Position numbers and translations under genes: made by a program | Shown here: positions 53,761 to 63,358 of the stretch, in pieces | Position numbering within the stretch: position 1 is the stretch's first letter | Layout: each line of letters begins with the position of its first letter | Assembly: GCF_003569045.1 (NCBI RefSeq) | Contig: NZ_BFCB01000001.1 | Location: forward strand, 124,001-188,000 | Direction of reading: 5' to 3' | Source: Aggregatilinea lenta | Lineage (GTDB): Bacteria > Chloroflexota > Anaerolineae > Aggregatilineales > Aggregatilineaceae | Length of the DNA: 64,000 nucleotides | The notes under the pieces: model-generated | The model's database searches: none | Seen by the model: only the letters and a program-made list of their open reading frames with translations | Told to the model about the DNA's origin: nothing

Positions 53761-56196
53761 ATGCTTTCCGCTGCCACCGGCAAGGGCACAACGCGCGCCG
53801 CTTCCAGCTGGCTCCTGTATCTGCTCATCGCCAGCCTGCCCGTCCTCCTGACGGTCGGCATCGTCACCCTCTACCTGGACACCTCGCTGTCACGGCTCGT
53901 GCCCGGCACGCCGGACGAGATCCGCTATTACCTGCAAATCGAAGGCACAGCCCGCGCCGGACTCGACACCGGATACTTCACCATCGAGGAATACGCCGCG
54001 CCCGTCTCGTTCCTGCGCTATGGCCCACACGGCCCCATCTTCCCGCTGCTGTACGGCGGCATCGCGGCGCTGGTGGGCTGGCCGCCCTATGCGGCGATGG
54101 CCGTGAACGTCGGCGTGTGGGTGCTGGCGCTGGCGGTGCTGCTCCTCACCGCGCGCCCCGACCGGACGCAAACGCTGCTGATCGGCGCGGTGATCCTCAC
54201 GTTTTACCCGGCGCTGATCTTCTGGCCGTCGAACATGCAGGAAAGCCTGCACGAAGCGATCGGCATCCTGCTGGCGGCGGGCTTCTACCGTCTGCTGCGC
54301 GATCACGGCGCCCGGCTGAGGATCGCGCTGTTCGGGCTGATCCTGCTGGCCTCGCTGATCCGCTATACGTGGGCATTCTTCTTCCCGGTACTGCTCATTT
54401 TCTCCCTGTCGCGCCCCACGCCCCGGCGTATTGTCATGGCGACGATTCAGGGGCTGGCGCTGGCGGCGGTAGCCTTCGCCGCCTTCACGCTGAGCGCGTC
54501 GCCGGTCAAGCACAACTTCATCAGCGAGTTTCTGGACGTCCTGCCCGATTCACTGTCCCGTGCGCTCGATCTGCTGGGCGATAATCTGTCCCGCAATGCG
54601 CGCTTCCTGACCGGCGGCGATTCGGGCTTCGGCAGCGCGGGCTGGGTCGTGCTGGCGATGATGGTCTTTGCCGTGCTGATCGTGGTCGTCGCGCTGGTGC
54701 GGACCAGACACGCGTCACTGCCTCCCGGCGACTGGCGCGACGCGGCGTTCCACGCATTCAATCTGCTGCCGGTGACGCTGCTCGCCTTCGTCCTGTACGA
54801 CATCTGGCAGGGCTACCGTACCGTGTCGGCGCACGTCCTGGCTAGCCTGCTGCTGCTCATCCTGACGCGGCGCTTCCGTCCCGTGGGGGCGGTCGTGCTG
54901 GTCAGCCTCGCGTGCCTGCCGCTGTTCCCTAAGCTCAGCGACGCCTACTACGACGCGAACTTTCATTACGCTGAAAGTGAAATCGACGCGGTCGCGGCCA
55001 CAACCGGGCCGTTCCTGCGCTACGATCCCGGCGCGCCGGACGGGTGGTGCAACACGGTGTTGGTGTCCGTCTCAAGCTACAACTACCGCCTGCTGCGCCT
55101 GGACCCCGGCCTGGGCGCGGCGATGCTGTACGACGTGGACGCGCTGACTCTGCCGCCGCGTTCGAAGTTCCTGCTGCTCAACCGGGATGACGCCCGCGCG
55201 CTGCACGAGTCCATCCCGCTCGACTATCTGGCCGATACGCCGGGCGCGCGGTTGTACTACAACCCGATGTCCGGCTGCGCGGCGGATTTTCCCCAGGGCC
55301 TCGCGCCCGACGTTGCCGCCGCGTATAGCAGCTTCACGCCGCAGGTCGAGATCCCGGCGGAAGCGGGCGTGCTCGTCATCGCGCCGGGCAGTCATGAAAG
55401 CTTCGAGGCGCTGGCGACGCCGGCCAGCCGCTATCTGACCTCCGCGCAGGTCGAGGCCCCGGTGCGCGACACCTTGTTCGAGCTGCTCGCGCTGCTGGAG
55501 CACGGCGTCACGCCCGGCGATCCGTCGGCGCTGGCGGCATGGCAGGCGTCCAAGCTGCCGGGCGATTTGCAGGCAGCAGGCGCGGACTATTTGCTGGTCA
55601 ACCGGGCGTGGCTGGACACGCTCAGCGACGTCGAAGCGCAACTTATCGTCGGCAACCCCCAGATGTATGAACCGATCGTAACCTTGACTCTGACGGGGCT
55701 AAGCGAGGATACTTACGCCCTGTATCGGGCGTCCGGCACGGCGACGCGCGCGACGTTTGGCCTGCCCGCCGAACTCTACGAAGCGTACCGGGCCAGCACA
55801 CCGGAGATCGCGCTGCCGCCCGACGCCATCGTGCTGAATCCGACGCGGGGCATGCTGACCCAGCGCGCCGATGTGGTTGCCGTTTACGGCGTTTATGCGG
55901 GCGGGATGCCCGACGAGGCGCTGTTTCAGACGCTGCACATTCTGGAGCACGTCGCCACACCTGGGGCGCTGCACCTGGACGACGACCAACGTGCCGCGCT
56001 GGATCGCTGGCAATCCACCCGCGACCCGGCGGATCTGCAGGCAGCGGGAATCGACTACCTGATCGCGGACGACGGCTGGATCGACAGCCTGCCGGACGAT
56101 CAGCAGCAGGCGCTGCGCACGGCGTACGCGCGTGTACCGGGTTGGTCGCTGGACTTCTACTACGAAACGTACGCTCTATACCGCGCCCGGCCTTAA
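53761..56196 (+). CDS. GT-C-like membrane protein with two extracytoplasmic repeat modules
   Basis: The 811-residue protein has an N-terminal membrane half (residues about 18-400, ten or more helices) with an acidic first loop (GTPDEIRYYLQ) and FLRYGPHGPIFPL, resembling GT-C glycosyltransferases. The soluble C-terminal half (about 400-811) holds two copies of a module of about 125 residues. Its core is PxDLxxAGxxYLxxxxxWxxxL...LYR: KLPGDLQAAGADYLLVNRAWLDTL and RDPADLQAAGIDYLIADDGW. The linker PPDAIVLNPTRGMLTQRAD between them recurs in the next two genes. It is first of a three-gene cluster. The sugar donor and acceptor are unknown. Confidence 0.65.
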   Translation: MLSAATGKGTTRAASSWLLYLLIASLPVLLTVGIVTLYLDTSLSRLVPGTPDEIRYYLQIEGTARAGLDTGYFTIEEYAAPVSFLRYGPHGPIFPLLYGGIAALVGWPPYAAMAVNVGVWVLALAVLLLTARPDRTQTLLIGAVILTFYPALIFWPSNMQESLHEAIGILLAAGFYRLLRDHGARLRIALFGLILLASLIRYTWAFFFPVLLIFSLSRPTPRRIVMATIQGLALAAVAFAAFTLSASPVKHNFISEFLDVLPDSLSRALDLLGDNLSRNARFLTGGDSGFGSAGWVVLAMMVFAVLIVVVALVRTRHASLPPGDWRDAAFHAFNLLPVTLLAFVLYDIWQGYRTVSAHVLASLLLLILTRRFRPVGAVVLVSLACLPLFPKLSDAYYDANFHYAESEIDAVAATTGPFLRYDPGAPDGWCNTVLVSVSSYNYRLLRLDPGLGAAMLYDVDALTLPPRSKFLLLNRDDARALHESIPLDYLADTPGARLYYNPMSGCAADFPQGLAPDVAAAYSSFTPQVEIPAEAGVLVIAPGSHESFEALATPASRYLTSAQVEAPVRDTLFELLALLEHGVTPGDPSALAAWQASKLPGDLQAAGADYLLVNRAWLDTLSDVEAQLIVGNPQMYEPIVTLTLTGLSEDTYALYRASGTATRATFGLPAELYEAYRASTPEIALPPDAIVLNPTRGMLTQRADVVAVYGVYAGGMPDEALFQTLHILEHVATPGALHLDDDQRAALDRWQSTRDPADLQAAGIDYLIADDGWIDSLPDDQQQALRTAYARVPGWSLDFYYETYALYRARP

Positions 56197-56242
56197 GGCC
56201 GGTGCGGGAACGTCACGGTTAGCGGAACGGGACCACACCTTT

Positions 56243-58969
56243 ATGGGGATTGAAACGGGTCAGACTCGCCTGAACGTCACACACAACGTCAGCTTGAGGA
56301 ATTGGTTACAGACCCGACGGGCGGAACTCATCTCGCTGCTGGTGCTGATCGCGGCCACGCTCGTCAGCACGATCTACGTCGTGGATCGCATGTTCAGCTA
56401 TGGCCCCTGGGACTATCGCTTCCACGTCGATCTGGCGCTGAAAATGAAGGAACGGGTGTCCATCGAAGCGCCGCACTTCCTCTACCACGCCTTCCTTATT
56501 CTGATCAAGCTCATCGGTCCCGACTTCTCCCGCCAGGATCTCGCCAGCATTTCTATCGTGGTGATGCGTCTCGCGGCGGCAGTCGTGATCTTCTACCTGC
56601 TGCTGGAGGTGCTGCCCCGGCCCACGAGCTACCGGGCCGGGCTGACCGCGGTTGTCCTGTCGCTCGTGCTGTTGATCGTCACGCCGATCACGCTGCGCAC
56701 GTGGGAAGAGGGCCGGATGTATCTGGGTTACATCGGCGTGAACGCGATGCACAACCCGACGATCCTGATGCTGGCTCCGTTCGCGCTGCTGTTGGGCTGG
56801 ATCTCGGCGCGGATCGCCTTCAGCCCGCCCGACCGGCCCGGCATCCGGCGCGACGCCGTGCTGGCCGCGCTGCTGATCGTATTCTCGACGCTGTCCAAAC
56901 CGAGCTACCTGCTGTGCCTGCTGCCCGCCGTGGGCATCATCGCGCTCGTGCGGCTGCTGCGGCACGAGCGGCTGGCATGGGGGCCGCTGATCTTCGGGAT
57001 CGGCATCCCCGGCGTGATCTTGCTTGTGTGGCAGTACGCGTTTACCTACGTCATCGCGTCCGATTCGCTCAGCGAGTCCGGCATCATCTGGTCGCCGCTG
57101 ACGATCATGCGCACCCACGCCGAAGGCTCCCTGACCGACAAGTTTCTGCTCTCCATCGCCTTTCCGGCGCTGGTGTACCTGCTGTTTTTCCCCGCCGCGC
57201 GCCGCGATCGCTTTTTCACGCTGTCTACACTCACCTTTGTGTTCGGAGCCGGATACACGTATCTACTGGCCGAAACGGGATCGCGCGCAACGGATGGCAA
57301 CTTCATCTGGAGTTCACAGATCGCACTGTTCATCTGGTTCGTCGCGGCAGTGCAGTTTCTGCTCCGGCGTAACTATCCGCTGATCTTTGGCCGCGTCTGG
57401 CGCGACCGGCTGCGGACGCTGATCGTGCTGGCCGCGCTGGGCGTGCACCTGTTCAGTGGGCTGGTATTCCAGGCGCGGGGCGCGATCTTCATCAATGGCT
57501 ACGACGATCTGCCGCACCTCGACTTCGATTTCGGCGGGGACACGCTGGAATCGATCATGGGCAAGGACCTGTACGACGCCTATGTCCAATTCAGCATTGC
57601 ACGGCCCCATAAGTACCTGACTCAGCCTGCCGATGCCGAGGAATGGGGCATCGTGTGGAACGTCGAGGGAAACGGCCTGGTTGGGCTGGAAGTCATCAAT
57701 TACATCGCGGACATCTTCCAGGGACCGGCACCGATTCCGCATGCATACAAAGAGCACTACTATGAAGTCATCTATCAAATCGTTGCGCGGCACCACTTCC
57801 AGCCCGACAAGCTGACTCCGGCGCGGCAAGACAGCCTCACGCGCTGGTACGTCACGGGCTATCCGGGCGATCTGCGCGATGCGGGCGCGCGCTATCTCTA
57901 TGCCAGCCGCACCTGGCTCGACAGCCTTTCGCCCGATCAACAGCAAACCCTGCTCACTGCGCGTTACTATCTGCGCCTGCCGCTTGACGCCGATCACGCG
58001 CTGTTCGTGGCTGTTGGCGATGAGCGGACCACACTTGATACGCTGTTCTCACCCACCTATGCCCGCGCCTATGCGGCTTACGACGGCCCCATGACGCCCG
58101 TCCTGCTTCTGCCGGACGGGATCGCCGTCAATCCGTATGCCGTGCTCAAGCTGGTTGGCGACCGGCTGCAAGATCGACCCGCGACCGAGCAGGAAAAAGA
58201 CGACCTGTTCGGCGTCATCAAAGCAGTCACAGAGGAGCAGTATCTCCCGGCGACGTTTGACGATCCCGCGCAGCAGGCGGCCTTCGACCGCTGGGCGATC
58301 GGTAAGCTGCCCGGCGACCTGCGCGATGCGGGCGTGGACTACCTACTGCTCGACCAGCGCGGCTACGTGATCCCCTATCTTACCGACGTGCAGCGCGCGC
58401 TGATCTTCGCCTCGCCGCAGTACTACGAGCTGATCGGGGAAGGACTGGGCGTCAGCCTGTATCGCGTCACGGGCGAGCAAACGCTCGACACGCTGGGCCT
58501 CGCGCCGGACACCTATGCCGCGCTGGAAGACTATCAGCCCGATTTCGATCCTGACTGGTCGCCCGACACGCTGGTGCTCAACCCGACCCAGGGCGCATTG
58601 ACATCACGTGCGGACGTGCGGCAGGTCATGGGCGTCTATCTCGAAACGACCGACGACCCCGCCGAGGACGAGGTCAGCGCGTGGTTCGACCGGCTCAAGG
58701 TGGTGCAGAACCTCGTCGCGCCGGACGACGCCCGGCTCAGCGCCGCGCAGCAGGCGGCGGTAGCGCGCTGGCAGACCAGCCGCGACCCGGCGGATCTGCT
58801 GGATGCGGGCATCGGATACGTGGTGTTCGACGACACGTGGCTGCACGCGCTGCCCGACGCGGAACGCGCCACCCTGAGCGATCCGGCGCAGTACGCGCCG
58901 GTCGAGGACTGGCAGCTCGACTTCTACGGCGAGTTCTACCACCTCTACCGGGTGCTCGACGGCAACTAG
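56243..58969 (+). CDS. GT-C-like membrane protein with three extracytoplasmic repeat modules, paralogue A
   Basis: The 908-residue protein has about ten to twelve transmembrane helices (residues about 25-420). The first periplasmic loop holds YGPWDYRFHVDLALKMKE and PHFLYHAF, and a GVNAMHNPTILMLAPFALLLG segment follows. The C-terminal 480 residues contain three modules with cores GYPGDLRDAGARYLYASRTW, KLPGDLRDAGVDYLLLDQRG and RDPADLLDAGIGYVVFDDTW. The last 258 residues are nearly identical to those of the next gene, at DNA level too, while the N-terminal parts differ much more. It starts 46 bases after the 811-residue gene. It is probably a glycosyltransferase or polymer-processing membrane enzyme; the activity is unproven. 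Confidence 0.6.
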   Translation: MGIETGQTRLNVTHNVSLRNWLQTRRAELISLLVLIAATLVSTIYVVDRMFSYGPWDYRFHVDLALKMKERVSIEAPHFLYHAFLILIKLIGPDFSRQDLASISIVVMRLAAAVVIFYLLLEVLPRPTSYRAGLTAVVLSLVLLIVTPITLRTWEEGRMYLGYIGVNAMHNPTILMLAPFALLLGWISARIAFSPPDRPGIRRDAVLAALLIVFSTLSKPSYLLCLLPAVGIIALVRLLRHERLAWGPLIFGIGIPGVILLVWQYAFTYVIASDSLSESGIIWSPLTIMRTHAEGSLTDKFLLSIAFPALVYLLFFPAARRDRFFTLSTLTFVFGAGYTYLLAETGSRATDGNFIWSSQIALFIWFVAAVQFLLRRNYPLIFGRVWRDRLRTLIVLAALGVHLFSGLVFQARGAIFINGYDDLPHLDFDFGGDTLESIMGKDLYDAYVQFSIARPHKYLTQPADAEEWGIVWNVEGNGLVGLEVINYIADIFQGPAPIPHAYKEHYYEVIYQIVARHHFQPDKLTPARQDSLTRWYVTGYPGDLRDAGARYLYASRTWLDSLSPDQQQTLLTARYYLRLPLDADHALFVAVGDERTTLDTLFSPTYARAYAAYDGPMTPVLLLPDGIAVNPYAVLKLVGDRLQDRPATEQEKDDLFGVIKAVTEEQYLPATFDDPAQQAAFDRWAIGKLPGDLRDAGVDYLLLDQRGYVIPYLTDVQRALIFASPQYYELIGEGLGVSLYRVTGEQTLDTLGLAPDTYAALEDYQPDFDPDWSPDTLVLNPTQGALTSRADVRQVMGVYLETTDDPAEDEVSAWFDRLKVVQNLVAPDDARLSAAQQAAVARWQTSRDPADLLDAGIGYVVFDDTWLHALPDAERATLSDPAQYAPVEDWQLDFYGEFYHLYRVLDGN

Positions 58970-58980
58970 CCGGAAGCGCG
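58205..58980 (+). repeat. 776-bp near-identical tract, copy 1
   Basis: The 3' part of paralogue A plus 11 bases after its stop. It matches 60997-61772 without gaps and with only scattered substitutions, while flanking sequence on both sides is far more diverged. The sharp borders suggest gene conversion or unequal exchange. Confidence 0.85.
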
Positions 58981-59055
58981 CCAGCGCATCACCGGGGACG
59001 CTGGCGGCACATAACAAATGACAGGTAAGCGGGTGAACCATGCAACGGATAAACG

Positions 59056-61761
59056 ATGCAGATAGAAGCTGAATCGACCCAAAGCACTGTATCAGGTCGT
59101 GGGGACCGGCTTGGGCATTTCATCCGGGCGCACCGCGCCAAAGGTGTTTCGCTCGTTCTCCTGATCGTCCTGGTCCTGGCTGGCACCTATTACGTGGCGT
59201 GGCGCACCTTCAGCTACAGCCCCTGGGACCATCGCTTCCATGTGGATGCCGCGCTGGAAATGAAGCGATACGCCTCGATTGATGTCCCGCATTTCCTGTA
59301 TCACGCATTCATCATCTTCCTGACCGTTATTGGCCCAGATCTCAGCCTTCAGGCCCTGGCGACGATCTCCATTCTCGTCACGCGGCTGGCGACGGCGATT
59401 GTGGCCTACTTGCTGGTGCTGGAAGTCCTGCCCAAACCGGTGACCTATCGCGCCGGGCTGATCGCCGCCTTTACCTCGATCATGCTGCTGATCGTCGCAC
59501 CGATCACGCTGCGCACGTGGGATGAAGGCCGGATGTACCTGGGGTACGTGGGCATCAACGCCATGCATAATCCGACGCTGCTGATGCTGACGCCGTTCGC
59601 ACTGGCGCTGGCTTGGGTGACGGCCCGCATCGCCTACAGCACGCCGGACCGGGTCGGGCTGCGGCGCGACATGTGGTTATCGATCGTTCTCATCGTGCTG
59701 TCGACGCTCGCTAAGCCGAGCTACCTCATCTGCCTGCTGCCTGCGGTGGGCATCATCGCCGGAATCCGGCTTTTGCGCCGGGAGCGCCTCCCGTGGGCGG
59801 CGCTGATCTGGGGCATCGGCGTGCCCAGCGCCATTTTGCTGGCCTGGCAGTACATCTTCACCTATGGGAGTTCTCTGGGATCTGTTGCGATCAGTCCGGG
59901 CGGCATCGCCTGGTCCCCGTTCACCGTCATGCGCATCCACGCCCAAAACGGGACGCTGCTCGATAAGTTCCTGCTGTCCATCGCGTTTCCGGCATTGGTC
60001 TATGGCCTGTTTTTCCCGGCGGCGCGGCGCGACCGCTTCTTCACCTTTTCGACGCTGGCCTTCCTCTTTGGCGCATTTTACATGTACTTTCTGGAAGAAT
60101 CGGGCAGGCGCGCGCAGGACGGCAACTTCCTTTGGAGCGCGCAGATTGCGCTGTTCATCTGGTTCGTTGCGGCGGTGCGCTTCCTTCTTCAGCGTAACTA
60201 TCCCACGCTGTTTGGCTCCCGGTGGGGCGACCGCCTGCGCAGCCTGACCGTCCTCGTGTTCCTGGGACTACACCTGTTCAGCGGATTCGTCTACCAGGCG
60301 CGGGGCGCAATTTACATTACGGGCTACAAATTGAGCCACGTCGCGTTTGACTTCAAATCCTACACCCCCAACTACCTGTTTGAGAGGCCGCTGTACCGGG
60401 AATATCTACAGGCCAGCCTGAACTGGGACGACCTGCCGGGGCTGGTCTGGCAGCCCGGACTCCCCACGCCGGTGCCGCCCGAAGTCATGGAGCCGATCAG
60501 CAACTACATCAAGGCCACGCCCGATCTGTCGCCCGAAGACAAAGAAACCTACTTTAAAGTCATCTACCAGATCGTCTACGGGCATGTGTACTTCCCTAAC
60601 TTCTCGACACCCGAACAGGACGCCGCAATCTCCCACTGGAACATTACGCGCCTCCCCGGCGATCTGGTGGACATCAAAATTCGCTACGTGATCGCCAGCG
60701 ATGTCTGGTTCGAGAGCCTGTCGCCGGTCCACCAGCACGTAATGCTCAACCCGGCGTTCTATACGCGCATGCCTATCGACGACGAGTACACTTTGTTCGT
60801 GGTGACAGGCGATCAGCACGAGTCGATCGAAACGCTGCTAACCACGCCGGTTTATGAGGCGTACCAGGATTATGCCGGGCCGGTGACGCCGGTTCTGCTG
60901 CTGCCCGAAGACATCGAGGTCGATCCCGATACCATGTTGCAGATGCTTGGCGATCGGGTGCAACACACCCCGCTGAGCGCCAACGAGCGTGATGCGCTGT
61001 TCGGCGTCATCAAAGCAGTCACAGAGGAGCAGTATCTCCCGGCGACGTTTGATGATCCCGCGCAGCAGGCTGCCTTCGACCGCTGGGCGGTCGGCAAGCT
61101 GCCCGGCGACCTGCGCGATGCGGGCGTGGACTACCTGCTGCTCGACCAGCGCGGCTACGTGATCCCCTATTTCACCGACGTGCAGCGCGCGCTGATCTTC
61201 GCCTCGCCCCGGTACTACGAGCTGATCGGGGAAGGACTGGGCCTCAGCCTGTATCGCGTCACGGGCGAGCAAACGCTCGACACGCTGGGCCTCGCGCCGG
61301 ACACCTATGCCGCGCTGGAAGACTACCAGCCCGATTTCGATCCTGACTGGTCGCCCGACACGCTGGTGCTCAACCCGACCCAGGGCGCACTGACATCACG
61401 TGCGGACGTGCGACAGGTCATGGGCGTCTATCTCGAAACAACCGACGACCCCGCCGAGGACGAGGTCAGCACGTGGTTCGACCGGCTCAAGGTGGTGCAG
61501 AACCTCGTCGCGCCAGACGACGCACGCCTGAGCGCCGCGCAGCAAACTGCCGTCACGCGCTGGCAGACCAGCCGCGACCCGGCGGATCTGCTGGATGCGG
61601 GCATCGGATACGTGGTATTCGACGACACGTGGCTGCAGGCGCTGCCCGACGCGGAGCGCGCCACGCTCAGCGATCCGGCGCAGTACGCGCCGGTCGAGGA
61701 CTGGCAGCTCGACTTCTACGGCGAGTTCTACCACCTCTACCGGGTGCTCGACGACAACTAG
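59056..61761 (+). CDS. GT-C-like membrane protein with three extracytoplasmic repeat modules, paralogue B
   Basis: The 901-residue paralogue of the preceding gene has the same architecture. Loop 1 carries YSPWDHRFHVDAALEMKR and PHFLYHAF, with GINAMHNPTLLML and about ten to twelve helices. Three C-terminal modules follow, of which the first is partly eroded (RLPGDLVDIKIRYVIASDVW, where the usual AG is lost). The last two modules are almost identical to those of paralogue A. A tandem duplication with later homogenisation of the 3' end explains this. It starts 86 bases after paralogue A and ends before a terminator, so the cluster of three is probably one transcript. Confidence 0.6.
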   Translation: MQIEAESTQSTVSGRGDRLGHFIRAHRAKGVSLVLLIVLVLAGTYYVAWRTFSYSPWDHRFHVDAALEMKRYASIDVPHFLYHAFIIFLTVIGPDLSLQALATISILVTRLATAIVAYLLVLEVLPKPVTYRAGLIAAFTSIMLLIVAPITLRTWDEGRMYLGYVGINAMHNPTLLMLTPFALALAWVTARIAYSTPDRVGLRRDMWLSIVLIVLSTLAKPSYLICLLPAVGIIAGIRLLRRERLPWAALIWGIGVPSAILLAWQYIFTYGSSLGSVAISPGGIAWSPFTVMRIHAQNGTLLDKFLLSIAFPALVYGLFFPAARRDRFFTFSTLAFLFGAFYMYFLEESGRRAQDGNFLWSAQIALFIWFVAAVRFLLQRNYPTLFGSRWGDRLRSLTVLVFLGLHLFSGFVYQARGAIYITGYKLSHVAFDFKSYTPNYLFERPLYREYLQASLNWDDLPGLVWQPGLPTPVPPEVMEPISNYIKATPDLSPEDKETYFKVIYQIVYGHVYFPNFSTPEQDAAISHWNITRLPGDLVDIKIRYVIASDVWFESLSPVHQHVMLNPAFYTRMPIDDEYTLFVVTGDQHESIETLLTTPVYEAYQDYAGPVTPVLLLPEDIEVDPDTMLQMLGDRVQHTPLSANERDALFGVIKAVTEEQYLPATFDDPAQQAAFDRWAVGKLPGDLRDAGVDYLLLDQRGYVIPYFTDVQRALIFASPRYYELIGEGLGLSLYRVTGEQTLDTLGLAPDTYAALEDYQPDFDPDWSPDTLVLNPTQGALTSRADVRQVMGVYLETTDDPAEDEVSTWFDRLKVVQNLVAPDDARLSAAQQTAVTRWQTSRDPADLLDAGIGYVVFDDTWLQALPDAERATLSDPAQYAPVEDWQLDFYGEFYHLYRVLDDN

Positions 61762-61772
61762 CCGGAAGCGCG
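60997..61772 (+). repeat. 776-bp near-identical tract, copy 2
   Basis: Counterpart of 58205-58980, ending 11 bases past the stop of paralogue B with the shared TAGCCGGAAGCGCG. Confidence 0.85.
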
Positions 61773-61795
61773 CGCCGCCATTTCAAGCAGAACTA

Positions 61796-61832
61796 CCAGG
61801 GGGAATCCTGACGCCGGGATCCCCCTTTCTGT
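61796..61832 (+). terminator. Intrinsic terminator after the repeat-protein cluster
   Basis: GGGGGATCC-like inverted repeat: GGGGGA (61799-61804) pairs with TCCCCC (61820-61825), followed by TTTCTGTT. Confidence 0.75.
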
Positions 61833-61889
61833 TGACACGCTCCGGCCTGTGACGTTTATGCTTCTCCATTAAAAATGGTTAAACGCCTC

Positions 61890-61919
61890 TTAAAGCAAAC
61901 AGGTAGAACCTGATATAAT
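61890..61919 (+). promoter_or_regulatory. Promoter of the sugar ABC transporter genes
   Basis: TTAAAG (61890-61895), an 18-bp spacer and a perfect TATAAT (61914-61919), 69 bases before the binding-protein ATG. Confidence 0.6.
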
Positions 61920-61987
61920 GTGGACGGCGAAGATCGAACAGTCTTCTCGTTTGAGCGACTTGCAAGCTGCTGTTCAAGGAGAGCCAC

Positions 61988-63259
61988 ATGAAGGTTCGTC
62001 TGCTGCTTATCGTAGCCATCCTGGTCACAGCACTCGGCGTTTCGAGCGCGGCGGCCCAGGATAAAACCGTGGTCACGATCTACTTCCCCATCGCCGTTGA
62101 CAGCCCCGTGACCGAAATCCTCGACGAATACACCGCCGCCTACGAGGCCGAAAATCCCGATGTCGACATCGTCTTCTCGTACGAAGGCGGCTACACCGAC
62201 GTCCAGACCAAGCTGCGCACCGTGGCCGAAGGCGGCGGTGATTTGCCCGCTGGCGCGATCATGCTGGCGACGGATATCTTCGATGTCGCGAATGCCGGGC
62301 TGGTCCAGCCGTGGGATGCCTACGTGGACGAAGACACCCTGAGCGACTACTTCGACGTGTGGCTGTCAAACAGCTATTACGACGCGGACGGCGACGGCAC
62401 CGGCGAACTGTACGGGCTGCCGTTCCAGCGCTCGACCGTGCTGCTGTACTACAACGCCACGCTGCTGGCCGAAAATAACATGGAGCCGCCCGCCAACTGG
62501 CAGGAACTGGCCGAAGACGCGCAGACCCTGACCACCGATACCCGCTGGGGCATCCTGATCCCCAACAGCTGGCCGTACTGGGAACTGCAGCCCTTCGCGC
62601 TCGGCGCGGGCCAGAACCTCGTCGGCGACAGCGACACCGAGGTGTTCTTCAACAGTGACGCCGCCGTTGAGGCGCTCCAGTACTGGGTCGACCTCTACAC
62701 CGTGTACAACGCGACGCCCGCCGGGGTCCAGAACAACTGGGGCGACGCGCCCGGCCTGTTCGCCAGCGGCGACGCGGCGATGATCGTGCACAGCACCGGC
62801 TCTATGCCCGGCATCCTCTCCGCGGCGGACTTTGAAGTCAACGTGAGCGGCATCCCCGGCAAGGACGGCGGCCACTTCACGGTGCCCGGCGGCGGCAACC
62901 TGTATCTGGTAGCGGGCATCGACGACGCGACCGCGCAGGCAATGGCCGACTTCGCGCTGTGGCTGACCTCACCGGAGCAGACCGTGGACTGGTCGATCCG
63001 CACGGGATACCTGCCGGTGCGCCAGAGCGCGCTGGAACTGGAAAGCTGGACCAGCTACGCCGCCGATACGCCGCAGGCCGCGCAGGCCGTCGCCACGCTC
63101 GATTCGGCGGGGCCGGAGCTGTCGGTGCAGTCCCTGGCGGACGTCCGCAACGCGTTGCACACGCACATCCTGGCCGTGTTGAACGGTGAGGAAGAACCCC
63201 AGGCGGCGCTCGACGCCGCCCAGGCCGAAGCTGACGAAATCCTGAGCATCTACCAGTAA
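61988..63259 (+). CDS. Extracellular solute-binding protein, family 1 (sugar ABC transporter)
   Basis: The 423-residue protein has a signal peptide (KVRLLLIVAILVTALGVSSAAAQ), cut probably after Ala-Ala-Ala. A type I fold follows: FPIAVDSPVTEILDEYTAAYEAENP opening, GLPFQRSTVLLYYNATLLAENNMEPPANWQELAEDAQ in the middle, and MIVHSTGSMPGILSAADFEV later. It captures a sugar or oligosaccharide for the permease encoded next. There is no cysteine lipobox at the signal cleavage site, unlike most Gram-positive binding proteins. A stem-loop and the permease gene follow. Confidence 0.93.
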   Translation: MKVRLLLIVAILVTALGVSSAAAQDKTVVTIYFPIAVDSPVTEILDEYTAAYEAENPDVDIVFSYEGGYTDVQTKLRTVAEGGGDLPAGAIMLATDIFDVANAGLVQPWDAYVDEDTLSDYFDVWLSNSYYDADGDGTGELYGLPFQRSTVLLYYNATLLAENNMEPPANWQELAEDAQTLTTDTRWGILIPNSWPYWELQPFALGAGQNLVGDSDTEVFFNSDAAVEALQYWVDLYTVYNATPAGVQNNWGDAPGLFASGDAAMIVHSTGSMPGILSAADFEVNVSGIPGKDGGHFTVPGGGNLYLVAGIDDATAQAMADFALWLTSPEQTVDWSIRTGYLPVRQSALELESWTSYAADTPQAAQAVATLDSAGPELSVQSLADVRNALHTHILAVLNGEEEPQAALDAAQAEADEILSIYQ

Positions 63260-63282
63260 GCACCACGAGCCAACACAGGGTC

Positions 63283-63311
63283 GGAGGCGTCCGCACAGCG
63301 CGGACGTCTCC
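63283..63311 (+). terminator. Stem-loop between binding protein and permease
   Basis: GGAGGCGTCCGC/GCGGACGTCTCC, 12 bp with one G-U, followed by CGGCTTTGTTTA. It is a leaky terminator or RNA stabiliser of the kind that keeps binding protein in excess over permease. Confidence 0.65.
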
Positions 63312-63358
63312 GGCTTTGTTTATCCACAACGCGGCGTTCACCACAGAATGGGCCTGCC

